The notes under the pieces: generated by a model
What the model saw: only the letters and a program-made list of their open reading frames with translations
Told to the model about the DNA's origin: nothing
The model's database searches: none
Program-made: the position numbers and the translations under genes
Shown: positions 24,204 to 30,804 of the stretch, piece after piece
Layout of the letters: each line of letters opens with the position of its first letter
How positions within the stretch are numbered: position 1 is the stretch's first letter
NCBI GenBank assembly: GCA_035403355.1
Contig: DAONFA010000014.1
Coordinates: forward strand, 1 to 30,804
Direction of reading: 5' to 3'
DNA: 30,804 nucleotides
Source: Candidatus Cloacimonas sp.
GTDB lineage: Bacteria; Cloacimonadota; Cloacimonadia; Cloacimonadales; Cloacimonadaceae

Positions 24204-24231
24204 AAGATAATCAATAGGAGGATACCGTCAA
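24204..24231 (-). promoter_or_regulatory. Possible promoter of the DUF4143 ATPase
   Basis: On the minus strand TTGACG (24226-24231) and TATCTT (24204-24209) are 16 bp apart. The predicted start site lies about 25-30 bases before the ATG at 24170. A pair of 32-bp direct repeats begins 11 bp upstream of the -35. Confidence 0.4.
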
Positions 24232-24241
24232 GTAAAATTAT

Positions 24242-24305
24242 CCCCATTTTGCAGAGTATAGTCCGGAAAATAACCCCTATTTTGCAGAATATAATCCGGA
24301 AAACA
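24242..24305. repeat. 32-bp direct repeat, two adjacent copies
   Basis: The units begin CCCC at 24242 and 24274 and share ATTTTGCAGA-TATA-TCCGGAAAA; about four positions differ. They lie directly upstream of the ATPase promoter. They could be operator sites for that gene, or insertion-site repeats from its acquisition. Confidence 0.75.
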
Positions 24306-24410
24306 GGGATTAACTTCTTATTCGGAAAACTTTCACTTACATATATAAGATTAAAAAGTTCCTAACTTAACGGTTCTCAGTCGGTTGTTTAATGCTCATT
24401 AAGCACTTCT

Positions 24411-24456
24411 TTAACGATTCCTTAGCGCCGTTAAGGAATCGTTAAGGAATCGTTAA
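24411..24456. repeat. 14-bp inverted repeat overlapping an 11-bp direct duplication
   Basis: TTAACGATTCCTTA (24411-24424) is the exact reverse complement of TAAGGAATCGTTAA (24432-24445), with a 7-base loop. The right arm is also duplicated: TTAAGGAATCG at 24431-24441 and 24442-24452. There is no T-tract, so it is not a simple terminator. The rest of 24306-24715 has no gene; a TTGACA at 24659-24664 may be the -35 for the gene at 24716, with no clear -10. Confidence 0.75.
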
Positions 24457-24715
24457 ACGGTCATTAAAGTAAAACTAAGCAGGAAATGACGAATGCCATA
24501 ATAAGGATGCATTTTACCTGAAAATTAGGTTAACCACACCAAAATTAAGCTTGTTTTTATAGAAAAACCTTTTAGGGCTACACTCTTTAGGGCTTCTGGG
24601 AAGGCGGGAAATAGAAGATAATAGACGGTTGTTTTTTAATAGCGGTTGCAGTTACAGATTGACAACAAAACGGAAAGAAATAGTGTTACATCATACCCGA
24701 TAAGAGAGGTTAAAA

Positions 24716-26923
24716 ATGAAACGGTTTTATATCTTCAGTGCTATGTTATTTCTGGCATTTTGCCTGAATGCTCAACCCTGGGAAATGGATAACAGTGTTT
24801 TTAATCCCAGTGGAGTTCCCAGTTTAACATTTTCTCAGCCCAGATTTATTAACCTGGATGGTGACGGTGACTTTGATTTTTGGTTGGGAAATACGAATCG
24901 TCCTCCGCTTTACATTCAGAATAACGGAACTGCAACAAATCCTGCTTTTGGGCAGGGACCAGACCTTTTATCCGCAATTTCTTATCTTGCTTCCGAAATG
25001 GCTGTTTCTGCAGATATGAATGGTGATGGAATTTTAGATTTAGTTACCGGGGGCTATACCGGTCTGCATTTGTTTTTAAATAGCGGAACTACTGCCAATC
25101 CTGTTTTTACTGAAAGCGGAGGTTATTTTTCCGGTTTAAATGTTGGTTCCATTCCTGTTCCTGATGTAGCGGATGTTGATAACGACGGTGATTTGGATTT
25201 GGTTGTGGGCTTAAGTGAAGATGGCAGCGTGATTTTGTATTTTAATATCGGTTCTGCTGTTGCCGGCAATTTTAGTGAAAACAACAGTCAACTTCTTGGT
25301 GATATAGGTCTTTATGCTTATCCGGTGTTTTGTGATTTTGATTCTGACGGCAAACAGGATATTTTATGCGGAAGAGATGCTTACGGTTTTGTTTTTTATC
25401 AGAACACCGGAACTGCTTCAAATCCTGCCTGGCAGGAAAATAATCCGCTTTTTGCCGGTTTGGGTATGACTACTTACTGGAATTCACCCGATTTGGTTGA
25501 TCTGAATGGAGACGGACAATATGATCTAATTTACGGAACTGCTGAAGGTCCTTTGCAGTATTATGTGAATAATGGAACTGCCCAAAACCCTTCCTGGCAA
25601 CAAAATACAGCTCTTTTTGGCGGTGTTTTGGATGCGGGTGGAGCCAGCAATCCTGTTTTTTATGATTTTGATGGTGATGGTGATTACGATTTAATTAGCG
25701 GCAGCCAAATGGGAGATATAAAATATTACAGGAATACAGGAACAGCTTATGCTCCTGCCTGGCAAGCAGATAACTCTTATTTTACCAGTATTGACCACTC
25801 TATTTATTCTGCCGTAACAGTTGGTGATGTAGATGCAGATGGCTTGCCGGATGTGATTGTAGGGGACTTAAATGGGGGACTTTTCTTTCACCATAATACA
25901 GGAACAGGACTAATTGAACAGACCGGTGTTTTACCTGCTGTTTCAGTTGGGGGATGGTCTTGCCCGCGTTTATTAGATATGGATTTTGACGGTGACCTGG
26001 ATTTAGTTGTTGGGAACGAAGCAGGTAACCTTTTTTACTATCAGAATAACGGAACTCCTGCCAGTCCTTTATGGGAACTGATAAACGGCTTTTTCGGAAC
26101 AATTGATGTGGGTTCCGATTGTGTTCCCGCTTTTGCTGATGTGGATGAAGATGGTGATTGGGATATGGTTACCGGAAATCTTTTTGGCGAGGTGCAATGT
26201 TTTTTACGGGAAAGACAGCTTTGGGTGGAAAATACAATTATTTTCACTGGCATTGAAACCGACCAAAATGCTACCCCGGCTTTAGTGGATTTGGATCATG
26301 ACGGCGATTTTGATTTGGTTTTAGGTGATTATGACGGCACTTTTAAATTCTATAGGAATCTAAAATACTCCGGGGCAGTATTAAATCCTCCCCAAAATCC
26401 AAGTTTTGTGGTAAATGGTGAAGTTACCGTTATGTGGGAAGGACCTATAACTGGTAGCACTTCTCCCTTTGAACATTATAAGGTCTATCTGGATGGTGTT
26501 TTTTGCGGTTCCACCACAGAAAATATCTGGGTTTTTTTAGATTTAGAACCAGGCGTTTCTTATATAGTTAGTATAACTACACAGTATGTGGCAGGTGAAT
26601 CAATTCCTGTAACGCTGGAATTGATTATTACGGGAAATACTGACCCAATCGTTCAGCCCATTGCTTTAACCAATTACCCCAATCCTTTTAATCCTTCTAC
26701 TACGATAAGCATTACGATTCCTGCAGGTTCTACGGGAACCTTGGAAATCTATAATGTAAAAGGACAAAAAGTTCGGGTTTGGAATTGCCTTCCTTCCGGA
26801 GAACAAAGAATTCTTTTTAATGGCTGTGATAAACAGGGTTTGCCACTGCCTTCGGGAGTTTATTTCTGCCTTGCTAAAACGCAAAATGGAGTGCAGATAA
26901 AGAAAATGACACTGATGAAATAA
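24716..26923 (+). CDS. Secreted VCBS/FG-GAP propeller protein with fibronectin-III and type IX-like sorting domain
   Basis: This 735-residue exported protein has a signal peptide (KRFYIFSAMLFLAFCLNA) and ten repeats of about 50-60 residues, each carrying a calcium-loop D-[DN]-G-DLD-hydrophobic motif: LDGDGDFDFWLG, MNGDGILDLVTG, VDNDGDLDLVVG, FDSDGKQDILCG, LNGDGQYDLIYG, FDGDGDYDLISG, VDADGLPDVIVG, MDFDGDLDLVVG, VDEDGDWDMVTG and LDHDGDFDLVLG. Most are followed by a YYxNNGTAxxP strand. This predicts a beta-propeller. A fibronectin-III-like domain follows (about 565-645), then a sorting domain opening TNYPNPFNPSTTISI and ending KKMTLMK. The ATG has an AGAGGT site upstream. It is monocistronic and convergent with xdhB. 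It is probably cell-surface; the ligand is unknown. It shares the sorting domain type with the C25 protease. Confidence 0.92.
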   Translation: MKRFYIFSAMLFLAFCLNAQPWEMDNSVFNPSGVPSLTFSQPRFINLDGDGDFDFWLGNTNRPPLYIQNNGTATNPAFGQGPDLLSAISYLASEMAVSADMNGDGILDLVTGGYTGLHLFLNSGTTANPVFTESGGYFSGLNVGSIPVPDVADVDNDGDLDLVVGLSEDGSVILYFNIGSAVAGNFSENNSQLLGDIGLYAYPVFCDFDSDGKQDILCGRDAYGFVFYQNTGTASNPAWQENNPLFAGLGMTTYWNSPDLVDLNGDGQYDLIYGTAEGPLQYYVNNGTAQNPSWQQNTALFGGVLDAGGASNPVFYDFDGDGDYDLISGSQMGDIKYYRNTGTAYAPAWQADNSYFTSIDHSIYSAVTVGDVDADGLPDVIVGDLNGGLFFHHNTGTGLIEQTGVLPAVSVGGWSCPRLLDMDFDGDLDLVVGNEAGNLFYYQNNGTPASPLWELINGFFGTIDVGSDCVPAFADVDEDGDWDMVTGNLFGEVQCFLRERQLWVENTIIFTGIETDQNATPALVDLDHDGDFDLVLGDYDGTFKFYRNLKYSGAVLNPPQNPSFVVNGEVTVMWEGPITGSTSPFEHYKVYLDGVFCGSTTENIWVFLDLEPGVSYIVSITTQYVAGESIPVTLELIITGNTDPIVQPIALTNYPNPFNPSTTISITIPAGSTGTLEIYNVKGQKVRVWNCLPSGEQRILFNGCDKQGLPLPSGVYFCLAKTQNGVQIKKMTLMK

Positions 26924-26966
26924 TGAAGTAAGGAATTTCCCTTAGGGGCTCACGCCTTTGTAGCTA

Positions 26967-29231
26967 TCATTTTATCAGGGATTCCGGGGTGGCAGGAAAG
27001 CTAAGTTCTTTCTCCGGATTTGCCTCTTTGCCAGCTGCCTGCAGAGCAAAAAAGACAGACAGTCCATAAATCAAGGGTGGTTCACCAATCCCTTTAGACC
27101 CGAAAACACTTGCCTCTTCGGTTGCGGAAGGAATTATTTCTATATAGGTTTCTGCAGGTAAATTACGAATTCCCGGGATTTTATAAGTGGAAGGATTGGC
27201 GCTTAAGTAAAATCCTTTTTCGTCATAAATCAGGTCTTCCATAGTGCACCAACCGATTCCCTGTAAAACAGCTCCCTCAATTTGTCCACGGTCAATTACT
27301 TCATTTAAGGAATTTCCGTTTTCGTGAACAATAAAAAGTTTACGGATTGTATGTTCTCCCAGCAAAGTATCCAGTTCAACTTCCGCTAAGGCAGCCCCAT
27401 ACACAAAATAGTGAAAAGGATGACCGATGCCTTTATCTCTATCAAACCACAAACCTGGAGTTTTATAATAACCGTAAGCTGCTAAAGGAACTCTTTCCGA
27501 ATACGCATAACTGACCAATTCAGGAAAAGTGATATACGCATCGGGAAAGTCATTGCCAAAGACCTTGTTTTCGCTAAAGACAATATCTTCGGGAATTACA
27601 ATCAGCTCATATTTCTGAGCGATAAAAGCAATTGCACTTTGGGTTAAATTCGCTTTAATTTTTTCTGCGGCAAGGCGTGCTGCGTTACCATTTATATCAC
27701 TTCCTGTTGAAGCAGCGGTAGGTGATGCATTTCCAATGCGTTGGGTGTTACTGCTTTCCACTCTAATTTGGTTTACCGAAATTCCTAAAACCCTGGAAAC
27801 GACAATTGCCACTTTAGTAGAAAGCTCCTGACCCATTTCTACTCCTCCTGTAGAAACAGAAACGCTGCCGTCTATATAAACCCAAACCAAAGCAGAACCT
27901 TGATTGAGAAGTGCAGTAGTGAAAGAAATGCCGAATTTTACAGGAGTGATACCGATTCCGCGTTTATAACGAGGATTGTGTTTATTGAATTCAGCTACTT
28001 CTTCTTTAAGCATAGAATAGTTTGTCTTTTCGGCTAATTTAGCATAGATATTATTTAACTGACTATGTGTTATTTCCTGTCCGTAGGGAGTTAGTTGTCC
28101 ATTTTGATAAGCATTCCTTTGGCGGATTTCCAGGGAGTCTATTTTTAATTGGCGGGCTATCTTATCCAAAATACTTTCAATAACGAAAATACCCTGAGGA
28201 GCTCCAAAACCCCTAAAAGCTGTATTTGGAGGTAGATTTGTTTTACAGGCATAACCTCTAATGCGAATATCAGGTATAAAATAAGCATTCTCGCTATGAA
28301 ACATCGCTCTTTCCAAAATAGCCATAGAAAGGTCGGCATAAGCACCTCCATTGGCAAGTAGCAATAAATCGTAAGCCAGTATTTTACCGTTTTCATCATA
28401 GCCAACCCGCCAAAGAGAAGTGAAAGGATGTCTTTTACCTGTATAGTGCATATCCTCAGCCCGGGTAAGTTTTACTAAAACAGGTCTTTTAGTTAAAAAA
28501 GCACCCAGGGCAGCCATACAAGCCCAAATTGTAGCTCCGCGTTCTTTTCCTCCAAAAGCACCACCCAAACGGGGAACTTCAATTATAACATCATTTGCCG
28601 GAATTCCTAAAACCCGGGAAGCAACTTCCTGAACTTCCATTGTGCTTTGAGTGGCAGTATGCAAAGTAATTCTATTGCCCTCAAAAGGAACAGCCAAACA
28701 GCGTTGACCTTCCAGATAGAAATGTTCCTGTCCGGTAGTAACTGTCCTGCCTTGCAAGGTGAAGGGGGCATTTTTTAAAGCGGTTTCTACATCTCCGCTT
28801 TCTATTTTGCGTTCGGAAGTATATCCCTGTTTTTTATGGTAGGCATCTTCAGGAGCGAAAATAGCAGGTAATTCCTCAAATTTCAGGATAATCTTAGCGA
28901 CTGCTTTTTCAGCTATATATTCATCTTCTGCCAGCACCATTGCCAGGGGCTGACCGATATACATAATTTCCTTTTCCGGAAAAAGGGGTTCATCTTTAAT
29001 AACTGTGCCGATTTGATTGATACCGGGAATAGAGGCAGAAGTGATAACTTTTACCACCCCCGGCATTTTTTTCGCCGCAGATATATCTAATTTGGTGATA
29101 AGTGAATGCGCTACGGGAGAAAAGAGAAATTTGGCATAAAGTTCTCCCTGTAAAGGTGGTTCATCAGCTATAAAACGAGATTTTCCACAAAGATGCAAGG
29201 TTCCTGAAAGATGATAGGGTTCAGAGTTCAT
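26967..29231 (-). CDS. xdhB: Xanthine dehydrogenase, molybdenum-binding large subunit
   Basis: This 754-residue subunit binds the molybdenum cofactor and oxidises hypoxanthine or xanthine. Substrate and catalytic residues known from bovine and Rhodobacter enzymes are recognisable: GGAFGGKE (Glu230), NTAFRGFGAPQG (Arg340), KFGISFT (Phe437), GGVEMGQ and GSKGIGEPPL (catalytic Glu717). The CO-dehydrogenase loop AYRCSFR is absent, so xanthine dehydrogenase is favoured over CoxL or generic aldehyde oxidases. The ATG at 29231 overlaps the end of xdhA by 11 bp and has AGGAGG seven bases upstream. The maturation factor xdhC and other purine catabolism genes are not in the window. Symbols follow the Rhodobacter naming; E. 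coli uses them differently. Confidence 0.93.
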   Translation of the reverse strand: MNSEPYHLSGTLHLCGKSRFIADEPPLQGELYAKFLFSPVAHSLITKLDISAAKKMPGVVKVITSASIPGINQIGTVIKDEPLFPEKEIMYIGQPLAMVLAEDEYIAEKAVAKIILKFEELPAIFAPEDAYHKKQGYTSERKIESGDVETALKNAPFTLQGRTVTTGQEHFYLEGQRCLAVPFEGNRITLHTATQSTMEVQEVASRVLGIPANDVIIEVPRLGGAFGGKERGATIWACMAALGAFLTKRPVLVKLTRAEDMHYTGKRHPFTSLWRVGYDENGKILAYDLLLLANGGAYADLSMAILERAMFHSENAYFIPDIRIRGYACKTNLPPNTAFRGFGAPQGIFVIESILDKIARQLKIDSLEIRQRNAYQNGQLTPYGQEITHSQLNNIYAKLAEKTNYSMLKEEVAEFNKHNPRYKRGIGITPVKFGISFTTALLNQGSALVWVYIDGSVSVSTGGVEMGQELSTKVAIVVSRVLGISVNQIRVESSNTQRIGNASPTAASTGSDINGNAARLAAEKIKANLTQSAIAFIAQKYELIVIPEDIVFSENKVFGNDFPDAYITFPELVSYAYSERVPLAAYGYYKTPGLWFDRDKGIGHPFHYFVYGAALAEVELDTLLGEHTIRKLFIVHENGNSLNEVIDRGQIEGAVLQGIGWCTMEDLIYDEKGFYLSANPSTYKIPGIRNLPAETYIEIIPSATEEASVFGSKGIGEPPLIYGLSVFFALQAAGKEANPEKELSFPATPESLIK

Positions 29232-30702
29232 TTTCTGCCTCCTGAAGTTCCTGCAGATATAAAATAAGGTGATTGCGGATTAGTTCTCTGCGAAATAAGG
29301 CAGTTCCACGCACATCGGTTAGGGGTTCAAATTCACTTTCTACTTCTTGAACTATGGCAGCCGGATCAAGAGCTTTAATTTGTTTACCTTTAAGGAATTC
29401 GGGGAGTTTTTTGGAAAGGACAGGGGTAGAAGCAACCCCTCCTATTGCCAAGGCAGAATTAATAATCCGACCGTTTTTATATTCAATCTTAACGGCAGTA
29501 ATCACAGAAGAAATATCCACACTTTGGCGTTTGGCTGATTTAACGGTTTTTACATAAGTATCTTCAGTTAGAGGAGGAATAATGATTTCTTTAATAACTT
29601 CTCCCTTTTTAAGGGCTGTTTTCCGGTAAGCTATAAAGAAATCTTTCAGAGGTATATGCCTCAATTCCAATCGGGATTGCAACCACAGGGAAGCATTTAA
29701 AACCATTAGCAGAGGAATAGTATCACCCACGGGTGAGGCATTGGCAATATTACCTCCCAAAGTTCCCAAATTGCGTATTTGCCGGCTTGCAATTTGGGAA
29801 ATAAGATTATGCAAAACAGGAAAGTCGGTTTTTACAATGCCGGATTCCCAAAGCTGACTATAAGTAACTGCAGAACCAATATGTAAACCATCCTGCTGTA
29901 GATAAAGACGATTGAATTCAGGAATTTTACTAAGGTCAATTAGAACCGGAAACTCTTTACGGTTAATATTCTTCTGCACCATAATATCTGTTCCACCTGC
30001 TATACAAACACATTCCGGATGTTCCGCATAGAAGTCAAAAAGCTGTTTAGTTGTTTCAGGCATTAAATAGCAGTTTACCTGTTGCGGAATTTCCGTTCTA
30101 ACAACCAGCATTGAATCTTGTTCCTGGAAACGGAATAAATCCTGTTCCACTTTTCTACACCAGGCAGGAACTATATCTTTTTCATTTTGGTTGGTGCTAA
30201 GTTCATCAACAGCATTTAGTATATTTTGATAAGTGCCACAGCGACAAAGATTTCCTTCCAGAGCAGATAAAACTGTTTTTCTATCAGGATGTGGCTGCAT
30301 CGCAAAAAGGGCAAATAAACTTAAGACAAAACCAGGAGTGCAATAGCCGCATTGAATTCCGTGATGTGTTAAAAGGGCTTGTTGAATGGGATGTAAATTC
30401 TCTGGAGAGCCCAAACCCTCAATAGTGATTAAGTGTTTGCCGTGTAATTTGGCAGCAGGATAGAGACAAGATGTAATTGCCTGATAAGTAATTATGCCTT
30501 CAAAAGGGTAAGCAATAACAACTGTGCAGGCACCACAATCTCCTTCATTACAGCTACATTTTGTTCCATAGAGATGTTTTTGAGTATGCAGCCAAGTGAG
30601 AGTAGAAATACCCGCAGGAATATCTGCAGTAAGCTTTTCGCCGTTGAGGAAAAAAGTAATGCGGTTTAAGTGAGTATCATATTGGGTAATTTGATGTTGC
30701 AT
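29221..30702 (-). CDS. xdhA: Xanthine dehydrogenase, iron-sulfur and FAD small subunit
   Basis: This 493-residue electron-transfer subunit fuses three parts. The plant-type [2Fe-2S] domain has C51, C56, C59 and C79 (CNEGDCGACT). The second [2Fe-2S] domain is QCGYCTPG and LCRCGTY (C118, C121, C153, C155). The FAD-binding domain carries CIAGGTDIMVQKN and IRNLGTLGGNIANASPVGDTIP. The fused layout and length match Rhodobacter-type XdhA, not the three-gene E. coli form. It passes electrons from the molybdenum site to FAD and then to NAD or another acceptor. The ATG at 30702 has AGAGGA upstream. The 5' flank is almost entirely tandem repeat, so its promoter is unclear. Confidence 0.95.
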   Translation of the reverse strand: MQHQITQYDTHLNRITFFLNGEKLTADIPAGISTLTWLHTQKHLYGTKCSCNEGDCGACTVVIAYPFEGIITYQAITSCLYPAAKLHGKHLITIEGLGSPENLHPIQQALLTHHGIQCGYCTPGFVLSLFALFAMQPHPDRKTVLSALEGNLCRCGTYQNILNAVDELSTNQNEKDIVPAWCRKVEQDLFRFQEQDSMLVVRTEIPQQVNCYLMPETTKQLFDFYAEHPECVCIAGGTDIMVQKNINRKEFPVLIDLSKIPEFNRLYLQQDGLHIGSAVTYSQLWESGIVKTDFPVLHNLISQIASRQIRNLGTLGGNIANASPVGDTIPLLMVLNASLWLQSRLELRHIPLKDFFIAYRKTALKKGEVIKEIIIPPLTEDTYVKTVKSAKRQSVDISSVITAVKIEYKNGRIINSALAIGGVASTPVLSKKLPEFLKGKQIKALDPAAIVQEVESEFEPLTDVRGTALFRRELIRNHLILYLQELQEAENEL

Positions 30703-30718
30703 AGTTATTCCTCTATAG

Positions 30719-30804
30719 TTTGGTTGACCGGGAGGTCAACCCTCCGGGGGTTTTGGTTGACCGGGAGGTCAACCCTCCGGGGGTTTTGGTTGACCGGGAG
30801 GTCA
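30719..30804. repeat. 33-bp tandem repeat array, at least 2.5 units, running off the window
   Basis: Units start at 30721, 30754 and 30787 and are identical as far as visible. Each contains the palindrome GGTTGACC-GGGA-GGTCAACC, then CCTCCGGGGG and TTTT. It begins 17 bases upstream of the xdhA ATG. On the minus strand the last unit places TTGACC 16 bp before a TATAGA, but the resulting start site would leave almost no leader, so a promoter here is doubtful. Confidence 0.9.

Noticed and set aside
26967..29231. CO dehydrogenase or nicotinate dehydrogenase large subunit
   Set aside because: The AYRCSFR loop is absent and the Glu230, Arg340, Phe437 and Glu717 contexts match xanthine dehydrogenase.
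30719..30804. CRISPR array
   Set aside because: Identical 33-bp units abut each other with no variable spacer between palindromes.

Overview
The window looks like chromosome from a Gram-negative, diderm anaerobe of the Fibrobacteres-Chlorobi-Bacteroidetes neighbourhood, most likely Candidatus Cloacimonadota. This is inference from content: two secreted proteins end in a type IX-like C-terminal sorting domain (NYPNPFNP motif), a gingipain-like C25 protease and PorV-like and OMP beta-barrels are present, the base composition is moderately AT-rich, and promoters carry TTGACA-like -35 boxes. No 16S gene or phylogenetic marker tree could be used. No CRISPR array, transposase or phage gene is visible.

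Layout. A truncated tRNA-Ser(UGA) at the left edge is followed by a small secreted protein (260-1084) and about 1 kb of non-coding DNA holding a conspicuous fold-prone element and a long palindrome. From 15385 down to 2089 nine minus-strand genes run almost without gaps, most junctions being stop/start overlaps: C25 protease, PLP-binding YggS, PlsY-like acyltransferase, large GNAT-like acyltransferase, Aur1-type PAP2 protein, PorV-like barrel, BatA-like VWA protein, dxs and mnmE. This is probably one transcription unit (promoter near 15432-15461) mixing envelope and lipid genes with housekeeping genes.

To the right lie a plus-strand GNAT gene, an isolated minus-strand outer-membrane barrel with a good promoter and a clear intrinsic terminator, and a repeat-rich intergenic region (17096-17759). 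A second minus-strand operon (21054 to 17760) encodes a lone MCE/MlaD protein, a TPR lipoprotein, a possible 32-codon ORF and a dihydroorotase-like protein that has lost most of its metal-site residues. A plus-strand comM follows. Next come a DUF4143-type AAA ATPase with repeats in front of it, a ten-repeat VCBS/FG-GAP secreted protein with a sorting domain, and a two-gene xanthine dehydrogenase operon (xdhA-xdhB, minus). The upstream flank of xdhA is a 33-bp tandem repeat running off the window.

The most notable points are: (i) the protease with a sorting domain shares an operon with a PorV-like barrel; (ii) a YghO/bacterial-ceramide-synthase-like acyltransferase sits directly beside an inositol-phosphoceramide-synthase-like PAP2 protein and an atypical PlsY; (iii) the dihydroorotase-like protein looks non-catalytic; and (iv) a dispersed palindromic repeat family with core GTTGACC-N2-4-GGTCAAC occurs at several intergenic sites.
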